Shown: positions 27,236 through 38,746 of the stretch, piece after piece
Layout: the number at the start of each line of letters is the position of its first letter
Position numbering within the stretch: position 1 is the first letter of the stretch
Assembly (NCBI RefSeq): GCF_017742235.1
Contig: NZ_JAGHKQ010000009.1
Span: 47,960-111,959, forward strand
Length of the DNA stretch: 64,000 bases
Direction of reading: 5' to 3'
From: Bacillus sp. 165
Lineage (GTDB): Bacteria > Bacillota > Bacilli > Bacillales > Bacillaceae_G
Notes under the pieces: generated by a model
Told to the model about the DNA's origin: nothing
What the model saw: the letters and a program-made list of their open reading frames with translations, nothing else
Database searches by the model: none
Made by a program: the position numbers and the translations under genes

Positions 27236-27931
27236 ATGGGTGGAATTCAGTTACATCAAGTTACGAAACAATATAAAGAAGGATATTCCATTGTAACAGT
27301 TGTAAAAGAAATATCTTTAAAGGTAAATCCAGGAGAGCTCATTGCAATTGTTGGTCCTTCTGGTTCTGGTAAAAGTACATTACTATCAATGATTGGTGCA
27401 TTATTAAAACCAACGTCAGGAAGAGTAAGTGTAAATGGTCAAGACTTAACGACGTTAAATGCTAAACAACTTTCAGAATTTCGCTTGAATGAAATTGGAT
27501 TTATTTTACAATCATCAAACTTAATTCCATACTTATCTGTATATGATCAGTTAATTTTGGTAAAAAAAATGGCTAGACAGTTAAATAAAAAAGACCAACA
27601 ATTTGCAGTTGACCTACTAACTGAACTTGGTTTAGGTAATAAATTGACAAAAATGCCGAATGAATTATCAGGTGGCGAACGTCAACGAGTAGCAATTGCG
27701 CGGGCACTATTTAATCAACCAAGTATTATTTTAGCTGATGAGCCAACGGCGAGCTTAGATTCAAATCGAGCCCATGAAGTTGTGAAACTAATTTCTAGTG
27801 AGGTAAGGAAGAGAAAAAAAGCAGCAATAATGGTGACACATGATGAACGAATGCTAGGTTATTGTGACCAAGTATATTTTATGGAGGATGGCATACTATC
27901 AATAAAAAGTGCTGAATTGAACAGCCAATAA
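27236..27931 (+). CDS. ABC transporter ATP-binding protein (LolD/MacB type)
   Basis: A 231-residue ATPase. Walker A is GPSGSGKST at residues 40-48, the Q-loop is ILQSSNL, the signature LSGGERQRVAIARA begins near 143, Walker B ILADEPTASLD is near 164, and the H-loop is VTHDERM. All catalytic residues are present. It pairs with the upstream MacB-like permease. Such pairs expel peptides or drugs, or act in envelope stress. Starts immediately after the permease stop with its ribosome site inside that gene. Confidence 0.93.
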   Translation: MGGIQLHQVTKQYKEGYSIVTVVKEISLKVNPGELIAIVGPSGSGKSTLLSMIGALLKPTSGRVSVNGQDLTTLNAKQLSEFRLNEIGFILQSSNLIPYLSVYDQLILVKKMARQLNKKDQQFAVDLLTELGLGNKLTKMPNELSGGERQRVAIARALFNQPSIILADEPTASLDSNRAHEVVKLISSEVRKRKKAAIMVTHDERMLGYCDQVYFMEDGILSIKSAELNSQ

Positions 27932-27946
27932 CAATAGTGGGGGTAT

Positions 27947-28684
27947 ATGATGAAAAATATTTTAAAGTACATCATGATTAGTATCATCGTGTTACTATTA
28001 CTTTCAGTTGGAGGATTTTACATTTGGTCACAACAGACGTATAGTCCTTCAAAGGAGATGTACTCATTAGTCGGTAATGTGAATACTGATAACAAACACC
28101 ATTGGGCAATTTTTGAACCTCAGGAGAATAAAGAAACTGGAATCATTTTATATCCTGGAGCTAAGGTTGAGCCTGAAGCTTACAGTTATTTTGCAAAAGG
28201 ACTAGCAAATGATGGATATACAGTTATTATTCCACATGTTAAATTTAATTTTGCTATTTTTGATGTAAATAAAGCTGAACAAGTAATGAAAAGTTATCCT
28301 TCTATTAAGAAATGGTATGTTGGCGGGCATTCCCTTGGCGGAGTGGCAGCTGCTTCTTACGCCTATAAGAACTTAAACAAGATAGAAGGGATCATCTTTC
28401 TAGGATCGTATCCAAGTAATTCTAATGACTTTTCTAATTTAAATGTACCTATGTTATCGTTATATGCGGAACGTGATGGATTGTCTACAATATCAAAAAT
28501 TAAAGAAACTAAACATTTACTTTCACAGGATGCTACTATGTATGAGGTGCTAGGCGGCAACCACGCTCAATTTGGGATGTATGGAGAACAAAAAGGAGAT
28601 AAAAAAGCTACAATTAAAGCGAAACAACAACAAGATAAAATAATTGAAGTGACAACGAAATGGCTGGATAAGAAGGGAAAATAA
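27947..28684 (+). CDS. Membrane-anchored alpha/beta hydrolase
   Basis: A 245-residue protein with an N-terminal signal-anchor helix (about 5-27) and an alpha/beta hydrolase domain. The nucleophile Ser is in VGGHSLGGVA near residue 128, the acid is probably the Asp in YAERDGLS, and the His in GGNHAQFG. It is the last gene of the TetR/ABC set, 15 nt after the ATPase. A clear paralogue lies at 44758-45486 (shared ILYPGAKVEPEAYSY and WYVGGHSLGGV). Substrate unknown. Confidence 0.85.
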   Translation: MMKNILKYIMISIIVLLLLSVGGFYIWSQQTYSPSKEMYSLVGNVNTDNKHHWAIFEPQENKETGIILYPGAKVEPEAYSYFAKGLANDGYTVIIPHVKFNFAIFDVNKAEQVMKSYPSIKKWYVGGHSLGGVAAASYAYKNLNKIEGIIFLGSYPSNSNDFSNLNVPMLSLYAERDGLSTISKIKETKHLLSQDATMYEVLGGNHAQFGMYGEQKGDKKATIKAKQQQDKIIEVTTKWLDKKGK

Positions 28685-28813
28685 AATGACTTTATATTGT
28701 TATTTTAATAGTCCAGTAACAACATTGCCTTAAAAACGTGTTCAATGGGGATTTAATGATCCAGCAGCTCACTTGCGGGGCGTATTCCAAAGTTCATTAA
28801 ATTAAATGTTTGC

Positions 28814-29062
28814 TTAAACTTGAGAATAAGTTAAAGAACCTTCAATGTAAGAAGGTTCTTTTTTTCGTTGTTCAACTAAAAAATGCGTTAATCCAAGCAA
28901 AATTCCAATGATACCGTACATTGCAGGACTGTAAATTAAAAATGGAAAGCCATTATCTGTTCGGGCCCTATAATCCCTTACTACATGTTGGATCGAAAGA
29001 ACAGCAAAGAGAGAAGAAAAAAGAATGGTAGAATATAAAACACAACGAATCATTTTATACAA
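28814..29062 (-). CDS. Small hypothetical membrane protein
   Basis: An 82-residue protein with two hydrophobic helices (about 5-25 and 42-62). TTG at 29062 is assumed; AGGAGGG lies 12 nt upstream, which is long. The last 17 codons overlap a hairpin with a T tract on the plus strand (28833-28863, AAGAACCTTC / GAAGGTTCTT), which could end the plus-strand hydrolase transcript. Function unknown. Confidence 0.45.
   Translation of the reverse strand: MYKMIRCVLYSTILFSSLFAVLSIQHVVRDYRARTDNGFPFLIYSPAMYGIIGILLGLTHFLVEQRKKEPSYIEGSLTYSQV
28833..28863 (+). terminator. Intrinsic terminator facing plus strand
   Basis: AAGAACCTTC-AATGTAA-GAAGGTTCTT is followed by TTTTTTT. It lies about 150 nt after the hydrolase gene and inside the 3' end of a convergent small ORF. 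Confidence 0.7.
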
Positions 29063-29286
29063 CGAAATAACAATCCCTCCTTCTCTAAGACTTACTACTA
29101 CATATTCCTTGACTCACCATTTATACCCTCTTTCTTATATCTGTTTTGTAGAATACATAACATGATGAAATGAGGGCTATACAGTATCATTCTTTAAAAC
29201 TGCTATTAAAGACACAGCTTGAAGACTTAATCCAAATACTGTTATAAAGATGGGTTTTTATCCATAACTTACACTTCTTTTCACTA

Positions 29287-29524
29287 GTCATGTTGCCCAA
29301 ACACTTCTTTATTCGCCGTGGCCATAAGGCATGGAGTCGCAACCCTGATTACAATGAGCCAAATCCCCGCCATTTAGGTAGGCGACGGAACATTAATTCC
29401 GTGGGCGTTAATTCCTGCGGCTGCGATTTGTAATGTGGATCCGTTTGAATTGGCTAGACGAAACTTGTTCCCAGTGGTGATTAGTTTGGTTGTGACTAAG
29501 ATTGTGACTATTTTCTTACTATAG
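29287..29524 (+). pseudogene. 3' remnant of an integral membrane transporter
   Basis: An open frame without a start reads VATLITMSQIPAI, a TAG, then VGDGTLIPWALIPAAAICNV and DPFELARRNLFPVVISLVV to TAG at 29524. The shape (helix, loop with GTLIPW, helix) suggests an ion-transporter-superfamily exchanger C terminus, but the exact family is not certain. A second, differently deleted copy lies at 63515-63667. The rest of 29063-29286 shows nothing. Confidence 0.5.
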
Positions 29525-29649
29525 GATCTAAAAAGAAGCCAAACAAAGGTTAAGCAGTTCAGATAATCTGGAGAAAATTAAAAAGCAGACCATTTCACAA
29601 ACAAAATCACAGTTGAATTTTAATAAGTTTAGCACATAATTTAGCATAC

Positions 29650-29680
29650 AAAAACGCTTGGAGAATATCCAAGCGTTTTT
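29650..29680. terminator. Intrinsic terminator
   Basis: AAAAACGCTTGG-AGAATA-TCCAAGCGTTTTT, placed just beyond the minus-strand GNAT stop at 29687. The symmetric A/T arms suit both directions. Confidence 0.85.
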
Positions 29681-29686
29681 GTATAT

Positions 29687-30100
29687 TTATTTGTCTGAAA
29701 TACCAGACTGCATTTTGTAATTTCTTACGAGCATTCCGTTTGATTTTAACATTCCAAACTTCTCATAATAAGGAACTACGTCATCATCACAACACAAATC
29801 AACCATATAAATATCATCAAGCTCTTTTAACATTCGCTTTACTAACTCCTTGCCAATGCCTTTATTTTTATACTCTGGCAAAACTTCAAGGAACGGAATG
29901 TAGGCAGATAGAACTCCATCGCTGATTGCCGTAATAAATCCAACTACTTGATTAGTATTTTCATCTAACGCAATGACCACTTTACTGCTGTTATTTAACA
30001 GCTTTAAGTGAGTTTGTGAATTTGGAGGATTAAGCCAACCCACAAAAAACCCTTTCAACATATCAGACGAAATCTCATTAAGACAATTTTTGTATAACAT
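29687..30100 (-). CDS. GNAT family N-acetyltransferase
   Basis: A 137-residue GNAT. The loop EYKNKGIGKELVKRM near residues 75-89 binds acetyl-CoA, and VVPYYEKFGML is the C-terminal motif. The Cys-Cys-Asp-Asp-Asp stretch before it is unusual. AGGAG lies before the ATG at 30100. Single gene. Substrate unknown. Confidence 0.82.
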   Translation of the reverse strand: MLYKNCLNEISSDMLKGFFVGWLNPPNSQTHLKLLNNSSKVVIALDENTNQVVGFITAISDGVLSAYIPFLEVLPEYKNKGIGKELVKRMLKELDDIYMVDLCCDDDVVPYYEKFGMLKSNGMLVRNYKMQSGISDK

Positions 30101-30333
30101 CGTATATCAACTCCTAATTTACTTTTTAATCATTAGGCAGATGATGTATCAAAAATAAAGTAACAAAACAATGACCTCCAAACATTTCTTGGGATACTAC
30201 TAAGAAGAGATTTGACTTTAAAACCAAAAATCCTTCCTATAAACATATAATAAAATTGTAAACCCTTTAAGGTATTTCGAAAAAATAAAACGCTTTCGTT
30301 TTTAGTGGGAAATTTTCACTTTCACCAAAAACA

Positions 30334-31296
30334 TTAGTGCTTTTGGTGAAAGTAGGAGAGCCCGCTAATATTTTTACGCTCAAGATGTTTGAATAGATTT
30401 ACGAAAGATTCTTTGCTGTTGATGCTCAGATAATCCTTCGTGATGCCTTTCTCAATCTCTATCCGATAATGTTCTCGATACTGCATTGGCGTTATCCCTA
30501 AAACTTCCTTGAAGACCCTGTAATAGGCTTTACTATCGGAGAAACCGAATTTAAGAGCTATCTCAGTAACTGTTTCATCTGTTGTTCGCAAGGCAAACAA
30601 TGATTTGTTTAAGCGCATATTATCTAAGTATTTTTTTAGAGATACCCCTACATTTAATTTAAAATATCTGGACAGATACTGTGGATTTAACGAGAATTCT
30701 TTCGCAATATCCTGTAATCCAATATGTGCTTCTAAACAATGTGTATTCATATACTGAAGGATTTCTAGAAGCCTTTGATCATTTTCAATTTGCTTATTCT
30801 TGGTTTGTGTCGGTACTTCAAAATGCTCCAAAAGAATGACCACAAGATCTAATAACATTATCTTAATTTTGAGATGGTAAAGCTTTTTCCTATTCAATAC
30901 GAGATCCATCATATTGGCTAGGATATATTTTATTTCATTTAAGACAGACATAGATCCTGCTCCAACTTCTCTTGAGTTCAAATAGAATCTTTTTTGTTCA
31001 ATATCAATCCCCTGCTTTTTAAAATACCTACTGTCAAATTGCAGCGCCAATACATGTGTTTTCCCAAAAGCTGTCCTAGAGTTGATAAAGTGAAGTTCAT
31101 TTCCATTTACAAGGAAAATATCCCCCATTCTCAGATGGTAGTCATCTTGATTAACCCTGATTTCCAATTCACCTTCAAGTACGAACAGGATTTCAGTCGC
31201 TTCATGCCAATGATAAGGGAAACGTTCTACTGTATGTGTGAAAATTTTAATTGGTAAATCGACCTGATAATCTATCTGCTCATATTGGTAACGCAT
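30334..31296 (-). CDS. AraC family regulator with N-terminal cupin domain
   Basis: A 320-residue regulator. The N-terminal cupin (about 15-90: FPYHWHEATEILFVLEGELE) could sense a sugar or other small ligand. Two C-terminal helix-turn-helix motifs follow (LQDIAKEFSLNPQYLSRYF and VTEIALKFGFSDSKAYYRVF) near 190-280. An unusual 45-residue tail follows the HTH. No sugar-utilisation genes are adjacent, so it is an orphan here. A hairpin (30318-30352) overlaps its stop. Confidence 0.85.
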   Translation of the reverse strand: MRYQYEQIDYQVDLPIKIFTHTVERFPYHWHEATEILFVLEGELEIRVNQDDYHLRMGDIFLVNGNELHFINSRTAFGKTHVLALQFDSRYFKKQGIDIEQKRFYLNSREVGAGSMSVLNEIKYILANMMDLVLNRKKLYHLKIKIMLLDLVVILLEHFEVPTQTKNKQIENDQRLLEILQYMNTHCLEAHIGLQDIAKEFSLNPQYLSRYFKLNVGVSLKKYLDNMRLNKSLFALRTTDETVTEIALKFGFSDSKAYYRVFKEVLGITPMQYREHYRIEIEKGITKDYLSINSKESFVNLFKHLERKNISGLSYFHQKH

Positions 31297-31425
31297 GCTC
31301 CTCCGCCCTCTATCACGTAATTATTACATACTTTAGCATAAAAAAATGTCTAAACAATTTGGGTATGATAGCTGAGGTTTATAGTTATTCACACATTCTC
31401 ACAAATGAGCATACACACCAAAAAA

Positions 31426-31456
31426 AGCAGCCAAATCATATGCTGATTTGGCTGCT
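31426..31456. repeat. Strong inverted repeat, 13-bp arms
   Basis: AGCAGCCAAATCA / TGATTTGGCTGCT with 5 nt between. No T tract follows. It may be a terminator relic or a protein site. A 46-codon open stretch runs through it without a start or ribosome site. Confidence 0.45.
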
Positions 31457-31560
31457 GAATTATTGACTTATTCTTACGTTTCTGGAATGAATGGTGGCGC
31501 TGGCGACATCATGTGGATTATACGTAGTAATGGATGGATTTACTCAGAAGTGAAGGCTCC

Positions 31561-32253
31561 TTAATGAGATAATGTACCCGAAACACTTTCTACATTACTA
31601 ATATTAGGAAATTTTCCATGTTCGTCTCTCACTATCATATAAGAACCTGTAGATTGTTTATGTCTAACGATCAACTCAACTCCTTCTGCACCATCTTTTT
31701 GCAGTTGTTGATAGTAGTTAAATATATCTTGTTCGATTACTTTTGCTGTTCGTTCTTTATAGGACTCTTGTAAATCAATAATTAGAGTCAACCATAAATC
31801 GTCTTTTACATCTTCAATTCGTCGGGTAAGTTTGTTACTATCTTTTTCCGCTTCCTCACGATACCCTACATTTAAGTTGATTTTTTCAACATGGGATAGA
31901 TATGTTTCAGCATACCCCCACTTTTCTAATCCTTTTTTCCGCCACACTTCTTCCATATAAGTGTCAACACTACCATTTTTTCGTTTCGATGCACCAAAAG
32001 TTATACCACTGTCAGTAGTAAAGATTGCACCATATCCATCTTTATTTGTATAGCCACCTTCGTTGTTTATAATAACAATACCGTATTTTTCTTCCATGTT
32101 TTCTTTTAAAACTTTTGCTGTTTCCGTTATCTTATCAGGGTTTCCGTTCATACCTAAATAAATATAATTAAATCCAATAAACCCTATTGTCAGTATTCCA
32201 ATCAATATCCCAATAGTAAATATTGGTTTCACTTTTATATAATTACTTTTCAT
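31561..32253 (-). CDS. Hypothetical membrane-anchored protein, 230 aa
   Basis: A Lys-rich N terminus and one hydrophobic helix (about 11-30: IFTIGILIGILTIGFIGFNY) anchor a soluble extracytoplasmic domain of about 195 residues. Visible features are IINNEGGYTNKDGYGAIF and a charged central helix EEAEKDSNKLTRRIEDV. No catalytic motif or lipobox. I do not recognise the family. The 377 nt upstream (32254-32630) contain no gene I can support. Confidence 0.6.
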   Translation of the reverse strand: MKSNYIKVKPIFTIGILIGILTIGFIGFNYIYLGMNGNPDKITETAKVLKENMEEKYGIVIINNEGGYTNKDGYGAIFTTDSGITFGASKRKNGSVDTYMEEVWRKKGLEKWGYAETYLSHVEKINLNVGYREEAEKDSNKLTRRIEDVKDDLWLTLIIDLQESYKERTAKVIEQDIFNYYQQLQKDGAEGVELIVRHKQSTGSYMIVRDEHGKFPNISNVESVSGTLSH

Positions 32254-32630
32254 TTATTTAATTTTCCCCTTTTCCTCAAACTTCATATGTAGTGACTAAG
32301 ACTATTGGTGAAACAAGAGAGAGTTCAAAAACAGTACATAAAGATACAACAATTTTATTATCCCTATTCCCTCCTTATTTAACTTGTATATAACGATTCT
32401 ACTACTTCAACCTTATTATTAAATTTCAGAAAATTCAATAATAACCAGATGATAACTCTATAATAAAAAATAGATACTTCTTATCAATCTATAGGTGCTT
32501 AGCATAAGCCTAGTGTATACTTTATACCATTCTAGTTAATCAGTATCACAAATCCATATAGCAAAATCCCTTTCCTTTTGTTAAAATTATTTGAATATTC
32601 ATTTTAGCAAATATAGAAGGAGGAGCTATT

Positions 32631-33299
32631 ATGTACAACTTCATATTATTTGATTTAGACGGAACGTTAACTGATCCAAAAGACGGAATTATAAACTCTG
32701 TCCAATATGCTTTAGCTAAAATGGGTATTAAGGAGCAAGATAGTAATGTGCTTTTAGAGTTTATCGGCCCACCTATCCAAGATTCGTTTGCTCAGCTATA
32801 TGGTTTTAATCAGGAACAGATAAGTACAGCTGTAGCGTACTATCGAGAATATTTCAAGGTAACTGGTATGTTTCAGAACGAAGTATATCCCGGTATTTTG
32901 GAGCTATTACAATCCCTTCGTCGCGAAGGAAAAACACTTATAGTAGCAACTTCTAAACCAACTGTTTTCGCAGAACGTATACTAGAACATTTTGCGTTAG
33001 ATAAGTATTTTTCTAAAATTATTGGAAGTAATTTGGATGGCACACGTACTGCTAAAACTGATATTATTAATCATATTTTATTACAGTATCCAAACAGTGA
33101 AACAACCGAATTTATAATGATTGGTGATCGAAAGCATGATATTATTGGTGCCAAAAACATGTTGGTACATTCTGTTGGAGTGACTTGGGGATACGGCTCT
33201 ATTACAGAACTCGAAAGCATAAAACCTACGCATATTGTAAAAAGTGTATCCGAGTTGTATCGTTTACTTGGTACCAAAAATCTAGTACAACAAAGTTAA
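32631..33299 (+). CDS. HAD hydrolase, phosphoglycolate phosphatase-like
   Basis: A 222-residue HAD enzyme. Motif I is DLDGTLTDP with the nucleophile Asp near residue 9, motif II is ATSKP near 106, motif III contains a Lys near 141, and motif IV is MIGDRKHDIIGA near 165. A C1 helical cap lies between motifs I and II. It fits the GPH/pyrophosphatase group that dephosphorylates small phosphate esters. It starts behind AGAAGGAGGA. No operon partner. Confidence 0.87.
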   Translation: MYNFILFDLDGTLTDPKDGIINSVQYALAKMGIKEQDSNVLLEFIGPPIQDSFAQLYGFNQEQISTAVAYYREYFKVTGMFQNEVYPGILELLQSLRREGKTLIVATSKPTVFAERILEHFALDKYFSKIIGSNLDGTRTAKTDIINHILLQYPNSETTEFIMIGDRKHDIIGAKNMLVHSVGVTWGYGSITELESIKPTHIVKSVSELYRLLGTKNLVQQS

Positions 33300-33459
33300 T
33301 AAATTAGAAGCTTATAAAAGGATTTTCTAAATGCTAGCATAAAATCTGTAATCAAAAGTTAGGTAAATTATGATTTAATGAAATGTAGAGGTTTTTCTGC
33401 TTGGAGCTAGATTGTTTACAGATCACAAACGTGATAAATATTAAAGGAGGCAAAACATT

Positions 33460-33843
33460 ATGAACATCATTGTTACCAGTATATTTGTACAAGACCAAGA
33501 TAAGGCACTGGAATTTTATTCAGAAAAGTTGGGGTTTGTGAAGAAGCATGACATTCCCATGGGCAAATTTAGGTGGATTGCGCTTGTTTCTCCCGATGCT
33601 CATGACGGTACCGAGCTTTTACTCGAGCCGAATGAGCACCCTGCTGCAAAAGAGTATCAAAATAAGATATTTGAAGATGGTATCCCAGCAACAATGTTTG
33701 GTGTTACAGATATTCATAAAGAGTATAAACGATTATTGGAAAACGGCGTGAAGTTTACTATGGAGCCGACAAAAATGGGCCCAGTCACAATAGCTGTCTT
33801 CGACGATACATGCGGCAATCTTATTCAGATAGTGCAGCAGTAA
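33460..33843 (+). CDS. VOC family protein (glyoxalase-like)
   Basis: A 127-residue protein with two beta-alpha-beta-beta-beta modules. It begins VTSIFVQDQDKALEFYSEKL, a pattern shared by many Bacillus 'bleomycin resistance/glyoxalase' proteins. TELLLEPNEHPAAKEYQ and TCGNLIQIVQQ complete the fold. The usual C-terminal Glu ligand is replaced by Gln (LIQIVQ), so metal-dependent catalysis is doubtful and binding is possible. AAAGGAGG precedes the ATG. Confidence 0.85.
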   Translation: MNIIVTSIFVQDQDKALEFYSEKLGFVKKHDIPMGKFRWIALVSPDAHDGTELLLEPNEHPAAKEYQNKIFEDGIPATMFGVTDIHKEYKRLLENGVKFTMEPTKMGPVTIAVFDDTCGNLIQIVQQ

Positions 33844-33904
33844 CCTAGTTCTAAACGACTTTATTGGCTTGTTTTAAGTTGGATTAACAATTACATAAAT
33901 TTAT

Positions 33905-33938
33905 GATAACCCTGTCCTAAAATTAGGACAGGGTTATC
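33905..33938. terminator. Hairpin after VOC gene, 16-bp arms
   Basis: GATAACCCTGTCCTAA and its exact complement are separated by 2 nt. No T run follows, but the position after the stop fits transcript ending or mRNA protection. Confidence 0.6.
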
Positions 33939-33956
33939 AGCTTCGACGGAGATTTT

Positions 33957-34115
33957 ATGTACATGCAATGTAACCTGAACAGCTACAACAGGATTATGGC
34001 GATTAATAATGTCTTCATAAAAAACCTTCTTGAATCCGTTAGAACAAAAAAGATGACTATTCACTATCTCTCCCGTTATTTTATAAGCAAAGTTACATAT
34101 AAATACGTGATTTAA
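33957..34115 (+). CDS. Possible 52-aa leader ORF upstream of rph
   Basis: The ATG at 33957 follows CGGAGATTTT. The ORF ends at TAA 34113-34115, 34 nt before an orphan terminator (34149-34179). The peptide is basic (VRTKKMTIHYLSRYF). It may be chance: there is no recognisable family, and coding character is weak. Its interest is positional, as leader ORF plus terminator plus drug-resistance gene is a known attenuation layout. Confidence 0.25.
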   Translation: MYMQCNLNSYNRIMAINNVFIKNLLESVRTKKMTIHYLSRYFISKVTYKYVI

Positions 34116-34148
34116 TTATAGGCACTCTTTCTAATTGATCTAACGCAC

Positions 34149-34179
34149 GCGTTTCTACATTTAGTGGAAACGCTTTTTT
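34149..34179 (+). terminator. Orphan terminator upstream of rph (possible attenuator)
   Basis: GCGTTTC-TACATTTAGTG-GAAACGC is followed by TTTTTT. The nearest upstream annotated gene already has its own hairpin at 33905-33938. Nothing else was seen between 34180 and 34450. Confidence 0.6.
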
Positions 34180-34454
34180 ATTAACAGATAAGAGCTTGAA
34201 ATCTCCTATTCATATAAGGTATTTTAGGGAAAATAAACAGATTAAACGGGAAAAAGTTGATTTTAATTATATAGTGGGTTAAAGGTATATGAGCTGCTTT
34301 CGAGGGGATAAATCTGGGTATCAGTTTACTTTATGGTAAGCTCTAACTATTTTTTGCACCCTTCCTAATTTAATTATAACATTTAAACAATGGTTAATAT
34401 AGACTGTTTATTCTCATTTCCTACTGCTAAAATCAATAGAACATTAATGGTTAG

Positions 34455-37082
<2,628 letters not shown>

Positions 37083-37185
37083 TTGTTAAAAAAGATTGTT
37101 GATTTTCTTATACAACTAATGCCAGTTTAGTTGTATAGGAAATAATGGTAAAGCCCTAAAATTATTAATCACAGCTACTAAAAAG

Positions 37186-37213
37186 AACGCCTTGTATAAA
37201 GATACGAGGCGTT
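37186..37213 (+). terminator. Probable rph terminator
   Basis: AACGCCTTGTAT / ATACGAGGCGTT with one mismatch, followed by CAACTTTAATTTTTT, about 100 nt after rph. Confidence 0.65.
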
Positions 37214-37313
37214 CAACTTTAATTTTTTATATTTATACGTTTATACTCAATAACGCCCACCGTGAACTGAACTCTCAGGACTAACTGCCTCAAGTTGTTT
37301 TTACAACGAAGGA

Positions 37314-37562
37314 ATGAAAAAGGGCGTCTTTAATCAAATTAATGGTAGACTCTTGCTATTACAAGATCAGATGTTGTTTTCAATACTTGATCTTAAATAT
37401 TTGATGAAAAACCAGTTAACAATTGAACAAGTGCTTTTCGATTTTTATGAACTAAGGAAATTACAACTGTTTAATTCGGAGAAACTTTCAACCGTAGATG
37501 ATTCAAATATAAAGCCTATAATTGAATATTTATCACAAAAAATTTCAAAGGTTTTATACTAA
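37314..37562 (+). CDS. Hypothetical protein, 82 aa
   Basis: A helical, Leu-rich protein with no membrane segment (LLLLQDQMLFSILDLKYLM, VLFDFYELRKLQLF). The ATG at 37314 follows GAAGGA at close spacing. A strong terminator follows the stop by about 20 nt, which supports a real transcript. I do not recognise the family. A role with rph is not implied. Confidence 0.5.
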   Translation: MKKGVFNQINGRLLLLQDQMLFSILDLKYLMKNQLTIEQVLFDFYELRKLQLFNSEKLSTVDDSNIKPIIEYLSQKISKVLY

Positions 37563-37580
37563 TAGAGTGAAATATCATCA

Positions 37581-37614
37581 AAAAAGTCAGATTCTACTTA
37601 GAATCTGACTTTTT
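37581..37614. terminator. Intrinsic terminator
   Basis: AAAAAGTCAGATTCT-ACTT-AGAATCTGACTTTTT, a perfect 15-bp stem with A and T ends, suited to both the plus-strand small gene and the minus-strand VOC operon. Confidence 0.9.
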
Positions 37615-37659
37615 ATATAAAGAGTTTCAATAGACTTCCTTGTTCAACTAACTCATGCG

Positions 37660-38268
37660 TTAATTCAATAAAGATTCATATTTATCCATATCAAAAAAGA
37701 ATTCTAAATAATGATTATCTGGGTCTAAACAATAAACTGCGATATTACCACCAATCTCACCATCACCTTCACGGCTATGTTTTACTGGACCGTAGCTAAT
37801 AAAAACATTTTTTTCTCTTAAACTTTGAGCAAATTCAAAGGATGTACGATACTCCTCAATTTCAAAAGCAATATGAAAAAATCCATTTGTAGATGGATGG
37901 ATTTTTTTACCACAAGCGTCTCTTCTCTCCACTAATACAAGAGCATTCCTTTGATTCTTCGTATTTAAAAGAGCACAACGGATTGTTTGATCCGGCAATG
38001 CCTTAACCTCGATTTGATCTGTAGTCCTTTCTAAGGTGAAGCCCAACTTTTCTATATACCAATTAATAGAATACTCTAAATCAGACACGTATATAGCCAC
38101 TCTTTCGATATGCGAAATTAGAGACGGTTTAGTTACTGGGTATTCTTCAGTTTTATTTAATTGCCTTTTACCAGAAAGCGTTGAAGGTAACAAAATTAAC
38201 TCACGTACAAATTTACTCTTTAACAAAGGGCTTATATATGATTGTAATTTACTTATTTGTTTTGCCAT
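37660..38268 (-). CDS. VOC family protein with N-terminal extension
   Basis: About 202 residues. A basic, helical N-terminal extension (about 1-60) precedes one VOC domain pair. Candidate metal ligands are the His in SHIERVAIYV, the His in GFFHIAFEIEEY and the Glu in HYLEFFFDMD, the set seen in extradiol-type dioxygenases. ATG at 38268 is preferred; a TTG at 38292 overlaps the upstream stop. It is the last gene of a MarR-linked operon with a nitroreductase and another VOC gene. Confidence 0.75.
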   Translation of the reverse strand: MAKQISKLQSYISPLLKSKFVRELILLPSTLSGKRQLNKTEEYPVTKPSLISHIERVAIYVSDLEYSINWYIEKLGFTLERTTDQIEVKALPDQTIRCALLNTKNQRNALVLVERRDACGKKIHPSTNGFFHIAFEIEEYRTSFEFAQSLREKNVFISYGPVKHSREGDGEIGGNIAVYCLDPDNHYLEFFFDMDKYESLLN

Positions 38269-38284
38269 AGTTTTCTTGTCCCTT

Positions 38285-38722
38285 CTATTCAACTACTTCA
38301 ATTACATGTCCATTAGGATCCTTAAAATGAATTACATTTTCTTTCTCATTCGATAATATTGGTAACATTCTACCTTTGAAATAAGGAAAATTTAGGGATT
38401 CTAATCTCCTCTTTATTTCATCCAAGCTAACTCCGTTTGCTAATTTAAGCGTGTAATGATTGAATTGTTCATGATCTACTGTCACTTTAGGATTTTGTAC
38501 TAAACAAATATCATGATGATAATAACCAAAACTATAAAATTTCATTGTATTTCCTACTATTCGCATTGCTGCACTACTATCTGGATGAGCCGTGGCTGAA
38601 CATTGTACATCAAAAATCATTTCATAAAAGCTTTGTGAGACCTGCAAATCATTCACATAAAAAACTACATGTTGCAACTTGTCCAATCCAGGATAATTTT
38701 CATGTTTCAATTTATTTTTCAT
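38285..38722 (-). CDS. VOC family protein (putative ring-cleavage/glyoxalase type)
   Basis: 145 residues with a complete VOC fold: LDKLQHVVFYVNDLQVSQSF (first ligand His), a central HHDICLVQNP, the second module FNHYTLKLANGVSLDE, and HFKDPNGHVIEVVE with the terminal Glu ligand. Two VOC proteins with a nitroreductase under a MarR regulator recall the Bacillus MhqR quinone-detoxification regulon. That is an analogy, not proof. Confidence 0.8.
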   Translation of the reverse strand: MKNKLKHENYPGLDKLQHVVFYVNDLQVSQSFYEMIFDVQCSATAHPDSSAAMRIVGNTMKFYSFGYYHHDICLVQNPKVTVDHEQFNHYTLKLANGVSLDEIKRRLESLNFPYFKGRMLPILSNEKENVIHFKDPNGHVIEVVE

Positions 38723-38746
38723 TGTATGCTCCTCGATTTAGCGTAA

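Noticed and set aside
31251..31466. 71-aa ORF after the AraC gene
   Set aside because: Starts inside the antisense of the AraC gene and ends within an inverted repeat.
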